A model generated the notes under the pieces. It made no database searches, had not been told where the DNA came from, and saw only the letters and a list, made by a program, of their open reading frames with translations. The translations under genes were made by a program, and so were the position numbers. This document shows, in pieces, positions 1 to 11,865 of a DNA stretch of 64,000 nt. The first letter of the stretch is position 1, and the number at the start of each line of letters is the position of its first letter. Source of the stretch: Achatina immaculata (Eukaryota > Mollusca > Gastropoda > Stylommatophora > Achatinidae); assembly GCA_009760885.1 (NCBI GenBank), contig CM019713.1, positions 81,486,540-81,550,539 on the forward strand, written 5' to 3'.

Positions 1-1325
1 GCACAAATACAACAACAGTAACTTCAATCAGTTGCACAAATACAACAACAGTATCTTCAGTAAACTGCACAAATACAGCAACAGTATCTTCAGTAAACTG
101 CACAAATACAGCAACAGTAACTTCAATCAGCTGCACAAATACAGCAACAGTAACTTCAATCAGTTGCACAAATACGGCAACAGTAACTTCAATCAGCTGC
201 ACAAATACAGCAACAGTAACTTCAATCAGCTGCACAAATACAGCAACAGTAACTTCAATCAGTTGCACAAATACAACAACAGTAACTTCAATCAGTTGCA
301 CAAATACAACAACAGTATCTTCAGTAAACTGCACAAATACAGCAACAGTAACTTCAATCAGTTGCACAAATACAACAACAGTAACTTCAATCAGTTGCAC
401 AAATACAACAACAGTAACTTCAATCAGTTGCACAAATACAACAACAGTATCTTCAGTAAACTGCACAAATACAACAACAGTATCTTCAGTAAACTGCACA
501 AATACAACAACAGTAACTTAAATCAGTTGCACAAATACAACAACAGTAACTTAAATCAGTTGCACAAATACAACAACAGTATCTTCAGTAAACTGCACAA
601 ATACAACAACAGTATCTTCAGTAAACTGCACAAATACAACAACAGTATCTTCAGTAAACTGCACAAATACAACAACAGTATCTTCAGTAAACTGCACAAA
701 TACAACAACAGTATCTTCAGTAAACTGCACAAATACAACAACAGTAACTTAAATCAGTTGCACAAATACAACAACAGTAACTTCAATCAGTTGCACAAAT
801 ACAACAACAGTAACTTAAATCAGTTGCACAAATACAACAACAGTAACTTCAATCAGTTGCACAAATACAACAACAGTATCTTCAGTAAACTGCACAAATA
901 CAACAACAGTATCTTCAGTAAACTGCACAAATACAACAACAGTAACTTAAATCAGTTGCACAAATACAACAACAGTAACTTAAATCAGTTGCACAAATAC
1001 AACAACAGTAACTTCAATCAGTTGCACAAATACAACAACAGTAACTTAAATCAGTTGCACAAATACAACAACAGTATCTTCAGTAAACTGCACAAATACA
1101 ACAACAGTATCTTCAGTAAACTGCACAAATACAACAACAGTAACTTCAATCAGTTGCACAAATACAACAACAGTAACTTAAATCAGTTGCACAAATACAA
1201 CAACAGTAACTTAAATCAGTTGCACAAATACAACAACAGTAACTTAAATCAGTTGCACAAATACAACAACAGTAACTTAAATCAGTTGCACAAATACAAC
1301 AACAATATCTTCATTAAGCTGCGCA
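1..1325. repeat. 33-bp minisatellite, about 40 units, continuing off the left edge
   Basis: Each unit is CACAAATACAACAACAG followed by a 16-base half in one of three main forms: TAACTTCAATCAGTTG, TAACTTAAATCAGTTG or TATCTTCAGTAAACTG. Early units have CAGCAACAG instead of CAACAACAG. The period is a multiple of three, so one frame stays open for over 1.3 kb (LHKYNNSNFNQ, LHKYNNSNLNQ and LHKYNNSIFSK). I see no sign that it is a gene. Units decay at the right end, from about 1300. Confidence 0.95.
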
Positions 1326-1595
1326 AATATAACATCACTAACATATATACAAATACAAGAAAGGGGTAGTTAACTTATGGAGAAAGGTGATAATAGAAAA
1401 GTCAACATATACACACATACAACACCAGAATAGATAACATGTGCGTAAATACAACAACAGAATAGTCAACAAATACAACAGTAGATTCAGCTTTATATAT
1501 TAATATTCCTATAAAGTAATCAACATGTATACAAATGCATCAAAAGAATAGTCAACATATATACAAACACATTAAAAGATTAATCAAAATATATG

Positions 1596-1683
<88 letters not shown>

Positions 1684-1726
1684 AAATGAATAGCCAACAT
1701 ATATACAAATGCAGCAAAAGAACAGT

Positions 1727-1762
<36 letters not shown>

Positions 1763-1789
1763 AAAGCATAGTCAACATATACACACACG

Positions 1790-1837
<48 letters not shown>

Positions 1838-1935
1838 ACTTAAGAATAGTCAACATATATTTCAAATACGACAAAAGAATAGACAACATATATACAAATA
1901 CAGCAAAAAAGAATAGTTAACAAACGCATAACTTA
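1326..1935. repeat. Degenerate AGTCAACATATATAC repeats with TA microsatellites
   Basis: Diverged units of about 30 bp (GAATAGTCAACATATATAC plus AAATACAGCAAAA variants) are interrupted by long TA/TATG runs near 1590-1680, 1728-1757 and 1800-1835. The TA runs appear to have grown from the ATATATAC inside the units. Confidence 0.7.
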
Positions 1936-2340
1936 ACAGAATCTTCACATGTGCCATATTTCAAAAGGTAGCCAAACTGGGCTACATTAAGAACTGGTGG
2001 GACCAAACCACACCAGGTACGCCGGTATGTTAACGCGCTAGGATCTTGCTCCACGAGCCCAAAGAAACACTAAAGCTGGTAGAATAATGGCCTGGATTTG
2101 TCTCATTAACTTCATCCTCGAGATATTTTATTTCAGTAAACTTGATGACCCGGCCTACCGTACTGACCAAAGACGGGAACACTGGGGCCATAGTCGATCA
2201 TCATAAGAAAGAGGCCAGGACGTATTACCTTTCTGTACCACGTCTCTAATTATTTCTGGTTAAAATTTCATGTTTTAATGGGTTTTGTTCAAATATATAA
2301 ACTATACTAAGCCTTCTGAATATGTAATTTCATTTAAATG
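1936..2340. other. Single-copy-looking stretch, nothing recognised
   Basis: Mixed-composition sequence with no long ORF, no RNA gene and no repeat shared with the rest of the window. Confidence 0.4.
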
Positions 2341-2494
2341 TATTTTTAAAATTTGTATTAGTTCTTCTTCTTCTTTTTCTTCTTCTTCTTCTTGTTCTTG
2401 TGTTCAAGTGATAAGTCAAGTGCCAGGACGAAGCCTAGAGTTCTTTCCAGGTTCCCACGGCAGCCTGACAGCTTCTGCCACAGGGCCATCCTGT

Positions 2495-3215
2495 GTCACC
2501 ACCCTAAACTGTTCCATCATCTTTTCCTCTTTAAACTGCTCCATCATCTTTTCCTCTTTAAACTGTTCCATCATCTTTTTCCTCTCTAAACTGTTCCATC
2601 ATTTTTTTCACTCTAAACTGTCCGATCATCTTTTTCACTTTAAACTGTTCCATCATCTTTTTCACTTTAAACTGTCCGATCATCTTTTTCACTTTAAACT
2701 GTTCCATCATCTTTTTCACTCTAAACTGTCCGATCATCTTTTTCACTTTAAACTGTTCATCATCTTTTTCCTCTCTAAACTGTTCCATCATCTTTTCCAT
2801 TCTAAATATTTCAATCATCTTTTCCTCTCTAAACTGTTCATCATCTTTTCCTCTCTAAACTGTTCCATCATCTTTTCCTCTCTAAACTGTTCTTTATATC
2901 ACTCTAAACTTTTTCATCACTGTAAACTTTTTCATCAATATAAACTTTTTCATCACTGTAAACTTTTCCATCATTTTAAACTTTGTCATCACTCTAAAAC
3001 TTTGTCATTACTCTTTTCCATCACTCTAAAACTTTGTCATCAGTCTAAACTGTGTCGTCACTCTAAACTTTGTCATCACTCTAAACTTTGTCATCACTCT
3101 AAAAATTTGTCACCAGTCTAAACTTTGTCATCGCTCTAAACTTTGTCATCGCTCTAAAAATTTGTCATCACTCTAAACTTTGTCATCACTCTAAACTTTG
3201 TCATCATTTAGATCT
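2495..3215. repeat. 27-bp then 18-bp minisatellite of CTCTAAACT units
   Basis: The first half has about 27-bp units with AAACTGTTCCATCATCTTTT and CCTCTCT or CACTTT. From about 2900 the unit shortens to about 18 bp (CTCTAAACTTTGTCATCA). The shorter unit looks like a truncated form of the longer one. Confidence 0.85.
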
Positions 3216-3257
3216 CAAAGTTACAGGTATTATCCTTCAACGTTTGTTTGTTATCGT

Positions 3258-3267
3258 GATTCTCTTT

Positions 3268-3302
<35 letters not shown>

Positions 3303-3388
3303 ATCTCTCTTCTATTTTCTCTTTCTTTCTTTCTCTCTGTCTTTTTCTCTATTTTTTACTCCATGTTCTCTTAAATCTTCTTCCCTTC

Positions 3389-3424
<36 letters not shown>

Positions 3425-3625
3425 CGAATGAAAGAAAGAAGAGAGAGAGAAAATCAGAACACTTTCTTTCTCAGATGGGTGAAATATAAGACTTTCAGGG
3501 CTTGTCTGATATCTTACTCTTTATCTTTTTATCTTTCTTGAGGAGAGAAATTGTGTGAGTGTGTGTGAGAAAGAGAAAGAAAGAGAGAGAGAGACCTTGT
3601 CTCAACTCTAACAAGTCTGAGAAAC
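3258..3625. repeat. Pyrimidine then purine microsatellites (CT, TTTC, GA)
   Basis: CT and TTTC runs (3265-3350) are followed by GT then GA runs (3390-3425) and further GAGA-rich sequence to 3595. The strand switches from pyrimidine- to purine-rich in the middle. Confidence 0.8.
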
Positions 3626-4125
3626 CAGCAGACAACACAACCAGTTTACCAACCAAGTAGATTCACATCATGACCAACCAGTGGATGGCACAACCTAACC
3701 CTGACAGTTGCGTAGGAGACAAATGCTCTGAATACAAAACTACAAGAGACATCGTAACCAATGACCAGGCATGTCTCATTTTGCTGGCAGATGCTGTCGT
3801 TTTAGCTGGTTTTAGACCACAAAAGAAGATAAGAATGAAGGCGGGTCAGATAAAAGCAAAGGATAAAGAAATAAATGCTACATTAATTAGCAATATGTCT
3901 CTTAATGATAAAAATAAATGATATTTTAGCACTTTTCAACTAAAAAAGACGCGTTGTTGAAGCCAAAATGTATAAGCTTTATCGCGCTGTCTTAGTGTAT
4001 AGTTATATACTCCATACACTAATTATTTTTGCTTTTTTTTAAAGCAGGCTTATATTATCATGCCTTTAACAAATTAGCAAACATGGAAACCTCTCATTTA
4101 CCATACGAATCTCAAGATCAGTCTA
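3626..4125. other. Stretch with an 83-codon ORF, nothing recognised
   Basis: An ORF at 3670-3921 (plus) starts MTNQWMAQPNPDSCVGDKC. I do not recognise it and see no splice or family evidence for it. The rest is AT-rich. Confidence 0.3.
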
Positions 4126-4129
4126 TAAA

Positions 4130-4566
4130 TCCAGTGTACGATCCATTCTATTATATGCAGGCGAGACATGGAAAAGCAATCAGAGAATCAAAGAAATACT
4201 GAAAGGATCTGAAGGAAGATGCCCTAGGAAAGATTTAAGAAAACACTGGAAAGAACGCGTGACAAACGAGGAAATAACCAAACGAACGGGCATTGAGAAC
4301 ATCACTAAAGAGAGGTCAGAAGAGGAAGAAGGAAATGGCTGGGTCACGTACTAAGAATAGAAAGAACAAGACGTCCCTAAACCGCCTTGACTGGGACACC
4401 TCAAGGGAAAAGAAAGAGGGGCAGGACATTGGGGACACGGAGACGCACAATACAGGAAGAAATAAAGGAAGTGGGAAAGACAAGGTTTGAGGTATCCCTA
4501 CTTGCTCAAGACAGGCTGGCTGGAGAACCTTTTGTTGATGCATTATGCTCCGTTGGGAGTACAGAG

Positions 4567-4640
<74 letters not shown>
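4130..4640 (+). mobile_element. LINE-F 3' end with (GAT)n tail
   Basis: Broken reading frames encode the C-terminus of a LINE ORF2 protein: a relic of LLYAGETW, then RVTNEEITKRTGIENI, GKRKRGRTLGTRRRTIQEE and LAQDRLAGEPFVDALCSVGS. The GKRKRGRP-type motif and the WR.FVDALCS ending are typical of RTE-like LINE C-termini. Frameshifts and stops show it is dead. It ends directly in a GAT run of about 24 units (4569-4640), which I read as the element's 3' tail. A second copy enters the right edge of the window. Confidence 0.8.
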
Positions 4641-5019
4641 CATCAACTTGCTGAGCAGATCCTAACATGGCTGACTCTACCGGTGCTGGATTTCACCTAC
4701 TGCAGCGGCCAGAAATCTTAATGTTACAAGGTCAGTTTTCTTTGCGTTTTCGACTTCCAACTTTTAAGTGTGGTTCTCATTCCCTCTTCAAATGATGCTG
4801 CAGTCTTTAGCAGGCCAAACGACATCACGACCCCCACAAATAATAGGACGCGTAGATGTGACAAAAGCAAAGTTTTTACGATGCAATTGAAGAGGATAAA
4901 ATGGATGTGAAATGATGGTACAGTGTGGACCACGAAAAACCAACCCCGGGTAACGTACAGCAGTTTAGGTATAGAGCGACAAATGACTATATGGTAAAAT
5001 GTTGCCATTGAAGTTGTGG

Positions 5020-5645
5020 GACAATTGTAGAGGGTAATGTGTTCCCATTGAAGTTGAGGGACAGTCGTAGAGGGTAATGTGTTCACACTGAATTTGAGGG
5101 ACAGTCGTAGAGGGTAATGTGTTTCCAGTGAAGTTGAGGGACAGTCGTAGAGGGTAATGTGTTCACACTGAATTTGAGGGACAGTCGTAGAGGGTAATGT
5201 GTTCCCAGTGAAGTTGTGGGACAGTCGTAGAGGGTAATGTGTTCCCACTGAATTTGAGGGACAGTCGTAGAGGGTAACGTGTTTCCACTGAAGTTGTAGG
5301 ACAGTCGTAGAGGGTAATGTGTTCACACTGAAGTTGAGGGACAGTCGTAGAGGGTAATGTGTTCACACTGAAGTTGTAGAACAGTCGTAGAGGGTAACAT
5401 GTTCACAATGAAGTTGAGGGACAGTCGTAGAGGGTAATGTGCTCCCATTGAAGTTGTGGGACAGTCGTAGAGGGTAATGTGCTCCCATTGAAGTTGTGGG
5501 ACAGTCGTAGAAAGTAATGTGCTCCTATTGAAGTTGTGGGACAGACGTAGAAGGTAATGTGTTTCCATTGAAGTTGTGGGACAGACGTAGAAGGTAATGT
5601 GCTCCCATTGAAGCTGTGGGACAGACGTTGAGGCTAATATTCTCC
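5020..5645. repeat. 40-bp minisatellite, about 15 units
   Basis: Units contain GGGACAGTCGTAGAGGGTAA and TGTGTTCCCATTGAAGTTG with single-base variants (CACACTG, CAGACG). The last units (from about 5510) are the most diverged. It borders LINE-A copy 1 on its right. Confidence 0.93.
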
Positions 5646-5824
5646 TACTGTAACGGTAAGATAGTCACAGAGGTCATTTGAGTATGTGTCTCAGTGTGAC
5701 AGGGTTCTCGTCATCATCGCGAACGAGACACTCCCATAATAGCTCCACCACCTGCGATAGTATTCATCGCACAGAATGTTCACCGACGGTCACTGGTATT
5801 AGTCCTTGATAATTAGCCACGCTA

Positions 5825-7970
5825 AAACTAAAATTAAGGAAAGCCAGAATCGGAGAACACAGAAAGATACGTTTTGATACAAGAAAACTGAAAGACCAGC
5901 AAACAATGAATGAATTCTCAATGGTACTTAAGAACCGCTTCAGTGTCCTACAAGACGAAGCAGAAATGGCCATACTAGAGTTCAATAAAACACTACAGGA
6001 AACAGCAAAAGAGGTGCTGGGATATCGGAAACGGAGAAAAGAGAAATGGATAAGCAAGACCACATGGGAAAAGATAGAAAAAGAAAGGCAATCAAGAAAA
6101 AAATTACTGAACGCCAAATCACAAAGGCTAAAAGAACAAGTTTTAAGTAATTATGCACACAAAGACAAAGAAGTGAAGGAATCATGCCGTCATGATAAAC
6201 GTCAGTACTATGACAACTTAGCAGAAGCAGCAGAGAAAGTAGCACATGCAAATGACATGAAAACCATATATAAAATTACAAAGCAGATGACAGGTAACTT
6301 CAGCAAAAGATGTGAGAGTGCAGTAAGGACACAAAATGGACAACTGGTCAGTGGAGAAAGAGAAAAAATTGAAAGATGGAGGGAACACTTTAACACACTA
6401 CTAAACAGAACACAAGCAGCACAAACAATAGACATACCTGAAGCAAAAACGGAACTAAACATCAATACAGGACCAATAACAATAAGTGAAGTAAAGGAGG
6501 CGATAAAGAAGCTAAAATTAGACAGGGCACCAGGTGAAGATGAAGTGACTGCTGAGATGTTGAAAGCAGAAGAAACAGAACACCAAAACAACTCTGCCGG
6601 ATACTACAACAAATTTGGGATCTAGAAAAAACTCCAGAGGAGTGGAAAACTGGCCTTATAGTAAAACTACCCAAGAAGGGTGACCTCAGAGATTGCGGGA
6701 ACTGGAGAGGCATTACCCTCCTGTCACTCACCAGTAAAGTATTTTGCAGAATAAACATCAACAGAATTGTACCAGCACTTGAAGGAAAACTTCGGAAAGA
6801 GCAGGCAGGATTTAGGAAAGGACAATCATGCATAGACCACATATTTGTTCTTAGACAAATATTAGAGCAGGCAAATGAGTGGTATAGCACAACATATGCA
6901 TTGTTTATAGATTTTGAGAAAGCCTTTGACAGTGTCAACAGAGATGCACTATGGAAAATCCTAAGATGGCATGGCCTCCCCCATAATATAGTGAATGTAA
7001 TCAAAGCCCTATTCTCTATGGTGAACATACCTTCAGCAGCTTTAAGGTACAAACAGGAGTGAAACAAGGATGTGTACTATCGCCAACATTATTTATCTTG
7101 GCAATAGACTGATTAATGAAGAAGGCAACATCAGACAAACGCAGAGGATTACAATGGACTCCCGACACAGTGCTGGAGGACCTTGACTTTGCCGACGATA
7201 TTTGTCTACTATCAAGCAGCCACAAGACAAAATAAACAAGCTAACTCAGAGTGCAAATAACATTGGACTAAAGATCAACGTAGGAAAGACAAAGTTAATG
7301 AAGCAAAATGTACTCAGAGTAGATAGCAAGTTAGTGGAGGAAGTCAATGAATTTGTGTATCTTGGCAGTAGAGTAGTAGAAAATGGAGACAGCACAGAGG
7401 ACATCAACAGCAAACTTACTAGTGCAAACCAGGCTTTTGCAGTGCTGCAGACTATATGGAAATTTAAAAATACTAGGCAAGAATACGAAAATCATGATAT
7501 TTAAGAGTAATGTTCTAAGTGTACTACTCTATGGAAGTGAATGCTGGAAAATAAACCAAAACCATAGAAAATAAGTTGAATTCTCTCCAGACTAAATGTT
7601 TACGAAGAATTAGAAAACTATTTTGGCCAAAAATTATAAGAAATAACATCTTGGTGGCAGAAATGCAGATGAAGCCACTGACACCAATTATTGAGGAAAG
7701 ACGCTGGCGATGGTTGGGACATGTGCTCCGAATGACTGACAACTCACTACCAAAAATAGCATTAAGATGGACACCACAGGGAAACAGAAGTAAGGGTAGA
7801 CCAAAAGAGACATGGAGAAAAACAACAGAGAGGATGTTGAGCAATAGAGGGGCTCACTTGGGCAAGAGCAGATTAAAGGCAAAGGCAATCATTTGTGGAA
7901 AACCCTTGCGGAAGCCCCACGTGCCATGAGCACTTAATGTTCAGAGAGAGAGAGAGAGAGAGAGAGTAGA
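5825..7970 (+). mobile_element. LINE-A copy 1, 5'-truncated, broken ORF
   Basis: Homology with the copy at 39137-42140 begins abruptly here (AAACTAAAATTAAGGAAAGC), inside the end of the endonuclease region. Reverse transcriptase blocks follow: DRAPGEDEVTAEML, GNWRGITLLSLTSKVF, FRKGQSCIDHIFVLRQI, LFIDFEKAFDSVNRDALW, VKQGCVLSPTLFI and LEDLDFADDI. Then come YLGSRVVENGD, LLYGSECW, RRWRWLGHVLRM and GRPKETWRKTTERML. Several frameshifts and a stop in place of Trp (7110) break the frame. It ends CACTTAATGTTCAG followed by a GA run, shared with copy 2. Confidence 0.93.
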
Positions 7971-8231
7971 GAGAAAATGAGTCACCCAGTGAGAATGCCA
8001 TTTTAGAAACTACAACAGCCCACATGCGAAACTAGTCAGCGTTGCTCTCAGCACCAACTCCGTAGCTAAGGCCCCAAACCGATCCAGGGTACACAGAGAC
8101 CATCACAGATCGCCATTGGCCTTAGTAATTTATTCCAGCACTCTGATAACAAGAGGATCACAATCGTGCAAGAAAAGTCAGTTCTGTAATGGTGACCAAA
8201 GATTCCAAATTGTAAGGAACAAAGAATATAA
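7971..8231. other. Intergenic stretch, nothing recognised
   Basis: No feature is recognised between the LINE-A tail and the LINE-D copy. Confidence 0.4.
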
Positions 8232-8700
8232 TGATGAATTCTTATCTTATCTTATCTTATATCCTTCCCGTGCCGTTAAACGTCACATAGGGCTCGCAAA
8301 ATAATTCGCCAATTTTTCCTGTCTTCGGCGAGTCTTTCAACCTGATCAAAGGATTTTATGTCTTGTTAATTTGGCCTCCTTAATAATGTCCTCTTCAGAG
8401 TTTCACGCGGTCTGCCTCTTTTTCTTTGGCCTATTGTGTTCCACTTGATAGCTTGTTTTGGGATTCTCTGATCATTTCTTCTCATCAAGTGACCAACATA
8501 TGTCCATCTCCTTTTCCTGATCACCCATGAGACTGGTTGTTGTTCAGTTATCTGTCTTATCTCTGCATTGTTCTTGAATTCATTCCACTTGATGCCGAGT
8601 ATTTTCCTTAGGCATTTCTTTTCAAAATAGTCTAACTTCTTTTCTATTTCTTTAGTTTTTTTCCAGCTTTCACATGCATTTTCTTCCGGCGTGACGTGCA
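8232..8700 (-). mobile_element. LINE-D 3' end (minus), (ATAAG)n tail
   Basis: On the minus strand the frame encodes ENACESWKKTKEIEKKLDYF, KKCLRKILGIKWNEF, IRKRRWTYVGHLMRRNDQR, IKWNTIGQRKRGRPRETLKR: a LINE ORF2 C-terminus. It is strongly similar to 37446-38145. The 3' end carries a short run of ATAAG units (8238-8262 on the plus strand, read as TTATC). Confidence 0.88.
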
Positions 8701-8749
8701 AGATGGCGGACGCTTTTTTAACGCTCTCGCCGGCATGCAGAAATCAGCG

Positions 8750-8980
8750 GAATTCCGCTTGATCTGTCACATATCATGTACCGGGAATTGGGCATAAGGG
8801 TAACAACCTTATCCTGGGACCTATCTAGAGGCAACTCCAGATGGGAAAAAAAAGATATCGTTATGGAAACTCACAGAGAAACCAACCGAGCATCAGGGAT
8901 GCCAACTGCGAAGAGCTTATTCGTCGGCCCCAAACATGTGACAAGGATTGGATTCTGGAATGTGAGGACGATGGAATGAT
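8750..8980 (+). mobile_element. LINE 5' fragment (start of endonuclease ORF)
   Basis: A 67-codon frame ends GPKHVTRIGFWNVRTME. The IGFWNVRTM motif is the usual start of the AP-endonuclease domain of LINE ORF2 proteins (compare IGSWNVRKL at 39234). The frame stops right after the motif and nothing of the rest of the element follows. Confidence 0.65.
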
Positions 8981-9122
8981 GAATTAAGGATATGTAAAAG
9001 ATGTATAATTGTTCCCCAACCCCTTTTTTCCAAAATAACACACGCATACATACAATGAAAGGGTGTTGAGAAAGGAGACAAGAGAAGCCAATGAAGGAAA
9101 GATTTAATCATTGTTTACTGAC

Positions 9123-9327
9123 CTCTCTCGCAGCTTCTCTTGTCTTCTTTGGGTGATTTACTTCCACCATTGTCCCCGTCGCTGTCGTCGTTATCAGCTT
9201 TGTCTTTGCTTTCCTCTTCCTCCTCCTCCTCATCGTCGTCGTTGCCTCCAGGTTTGTTCCTCGGCGACCAGGTCATCTTGTTCTCTTTCTTCAGTCGGCG
9301 CCTGGCGTTAGCGAACCAGGTGGATAC
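9123..9327 (-). CDS. Irx: Iroquois homeodomain helix 3 and acidic tail (fifth visible exon)
   Basis: The exon encodes [20 protein letters not shown], so it completes the homeodomain: W48, F49, A50 and N51 of the recognition helix are present, and Ala at position 50 is the Iroquois state. It continues with SPRNKPGG, an Asp/Glu run of ten residues, and a charged region ending [12 protein letters not shown]. The acceptor is TTTCACAG|GTA and the donor is GAGAG|GTCAGT, ending in phase 1, so at least one more exon follows. The acidic stretch after the homeodomain fits the family. The Iro box is not reached in this window. Confidence 0.95.
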
Positions 9328-9639
9328 CTGTGAAAGACAGGTAACTTAAGGTGTGAAAGGTATCTAAATACGGTACATGAGCGTGGAGGGTGGCTAGCCT
9401 GCAGACCTGTCATGGAAGGATGTACGCAGCAGTTCAAGCCTGATCGAAAGAACTGTCACAAAGGCGGCCATAAAGAAGGTACCTGACTCCTCCTAGAGCT
9501 GTAGAAGGAAAGGTAGGTAAGCGGGATGCTAAGAAAGGAAGAGGGCCAATGTGAAATACAGGGACTGCAGCCCATCTCTAGCATGCCAGGTCTTAGACTG
9601 AGTAAATTCCAAGGAAATAAAATTCTTGGTTAACGTGTT

Positions 9640-9965
9640 AGAGTTAACATGTAAGAGCTAACGAGAGTTAGCATGTAAGAGTTAACATATAAGAGTTAAG
9701 ATGTAAGAGCTAACATGTAAGCGTTAACATGTAAGAATTAACATGTAATAGTTAACATGTAAGAGTTAACATGAAAGCGCTAACATGTAAGAATTAACAT
9801 GTAATAGTTAACATGTAAGAATTAACATGTAATAGTTAACATGTAAGAGTTAACATGAAAGCGCTAACATGTAAGGATTAACATGTGAGAGCTAACTAGA
9901 GTTAATATGTAAGAGCTAACATGCAATAGTTAACATGCAAAGTTAACGAGAGTCAAAATATAAGA
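9640..9965. repeat. 14-bp minisatellite ATGTAAGAGTTAAC
   Basis: About 22 imperfect units of ATGTAAGAGTTAAC, with variants GAATTAAC, AGCGCTAAC and AATAGTTAAC. Each unit contains two small palindromes, GTTAAC and ACATGT. It lies in the last visible Iroquois intron side, just upstream of the exon at 9123-9327. Confidence 0.9.
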
Positions 9966-10199
9966 GTCCCAGTTTTTACGCCACTAAGGTATACTGAGGA
10001 TACGATGTTAGGTCCGTATTTTCCAGGACCTTCGGCACGTGAAAGTGTCATGTGGTCAGTATCCTGCCTGCCACAGGTTCTAAGGACTGTCATAGCCGGA
10101 GATGGGGTGGGGGATACGCTCTCCACTCCAATTAAATGTCTTCAAAACGTGGGTTTCAAATAGCCTCTGACAGTCCAATTCCAGCTCATGGGCTTCTCG
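9966..10199. other. Intronic stretch, nothing recognised
   Basis: Mixed sequence between the 14-bp array and Rep-Y; no feature recognised. Confidence 0.4.
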
Positions 10200-11510
10200 T
10201 GGCGGAACTGTTTTAACTGACAGAAGAAGAGGCGAAAGGGGAATATCTAGTGCCTGAAAACCAGACGCTTCGGGTAGACAAGAATCTTGGTTGGTACCTC
10301 ATCTAGAAGAAGGAAAACTCTGATTTAAAACCCGCTGCTGGCGAGATTCTTCAGCTGCTGTGCGTGGGGGAGAAAATCCTCCCGTTAAATGAAGAAATAT
10401 GCGATTACGGTTGGCACTCGGCGCCGCCGTGGAAAAGAGGAAGGAAAGGATTAAGTGAAGTAACCAGTAGTCTCGAGGTGAGAGTTACTCAAATGATGGC
10501 ACCTCTACTCTAGAGGTCGGCCACGTCCTATATACATCCATACTGGGGCAGATTGCCTAAACCGGCGTAACCCATGGGTCAAACTAAGACACTGCTGGCG
10601 AGATTCTTCGGCTGCCGCGCGTGGGGTGAAACTCCTCCCGACCGATGAAGAAAATGCTAAATTGCGATTAGGGCTGCCGTGCGACCCCGCTGTGAAAAAA
10701 GGTGATGGAAAGGAAGTTTAATCGGTATGTCCTTTAGTCTCGCGGCGAGAGCTACTCATACCACGGAACCTCTGCTCCTATATACACCCATACTGGTGAA
10801 ATATGCTTAAACCGGCGTAACCCAGGCTTGAAAGTCAGTGTTTACGCATATCACAGTGCCTCTGCTTTAGAGGCCGGGTCACGTCCTATGTATACCCAAA
10901 CTGGGATAATACGCCTAAACCGGCTTAACCCAGGGGTGAAACTCACTAGTGGCGAAGATTCGCCCTCTTGGACAAAAGCTCCGTCCCGGTCACCACCAGG
11001 AAGGGTAGCGGCCATAACCACAAAATGCTGAAATCGGAGACACTGGACCAGTGCAGTCTAGATAGACAACCACCTCTCACCCGACGGGGATATATTATAA
11101 CCAAATCACGTTGAAGTTTTCCCATGAAAAAGTCCAACGCTGGACTGGAGTGGCAACCACCTCACACCCGAAGGGGATATATCGATATCCAAAACATGTC
11201 GAGGTTTTCCAGTGAGAAAGTCCAACTCTAGGCTAGATGGGCAACCACCTCTCACCCGACGGGGATATATTCACATCCAAAGCACGTCGAGGTTTTCCGG
11301 TGAGAAAGTCCAACTCTAGACTAAACTGGTGCAACGAAAACCACAGTGTCACGCAATGCCGCTTCTGTGACCCACCGAGAGTACAGGCCCAAGCCCCACG
11401 TTGCTCTGAGCCTCCATCCTAAATGAGACTATAGCGAAAACCACAGGAGTAAATTCAGTAGGATCACGGGGCGATCTTGGTGGTAGAAGCGAACGAAGAA
11501 GAAGAAGAAG
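10200..11510 (+). mobile_element. Rep-Y copy 1: hierarchical repeat with (GAA)n end
   Basis: The unit contains, in order: a lead with GACGCTTCGGGTAGACAAG; about 2.5 tandem copies of a roughly 250-bp block (starting CTGGCGAGATTCTTC near 10335 and 10594, ending AAACCGGCGTAACCCA); three copies of a roughly 87-bp block (ACCTCTCACCCGACGGGGAT ... GAGAAAGTCCAAC, 11040-11320); and an end with TAAATTCAGTAGGATCAC and GAAGCGAACGAAGAAG. The last part recurs at 38930-39136, and the 87-bp block plus end recur at 51715-52115 (minus). Whether it is a SINE-like element with a GAA tail or a detached LINE 5' leader is unresolved. Confidence 0.75.
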
Positions 11511-11519
11511 AAGAGTATG

Positions 11520-11700
11520 CCGGCCACATTTATTTTCCAGATTTATCTAGTACCCATTTTTAGAGGCTGGTTGGACCCCAGGGCCTTTTTAGTGCAGTGG
11601 TACCAGAAAACAACCCCTTACTACAGGGACTTGAACCTGGTACTATCGGATTAGTAGACCGAGCGCGTAACCACTCAGTCAACCTGCTTCAAGACCATCT
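11520..11700 (-). mobile_element. SINE-S2 copy (minus), tRNA-headed
   Basis: Read on the minus strand: GTTGACTGAGTGGTTACGCG, then a B-box-like GGTTCAAGTCC, then the shared core CCAGCCTCTAAAAATGGGTA. The head and core match SINEs at 36977 and 49018. The 3' part is cut where it meets the GAA end of Rep-Y. Confidence 0.8.
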
Positions 11701-11865
11701 TCCAAGAGCTCTTCTCTGTTTGCTCCATCAGAAATGTGTGGACCATACACGCTTAGATCGAGGGGTGTACGATCTTGATAGGAGCGTCATCGTCCACGTG
11801 ATTGGTAGTCGGTTTGAGGGATATATATATATATATCTATATATATATATATATATATATATAAT

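Noticed and set aside
32..1369. 445-codon ORF in the 33-bp array
   Set aside because: The frame is open because the period is a multiple of three; no splice sites, no family match and no start context. Treated as minisatellite.
3670..3921. 83-codon ORF as a small gene
   Set aside because: No recognisable family, no codon or splice evidence; left as unassigned.
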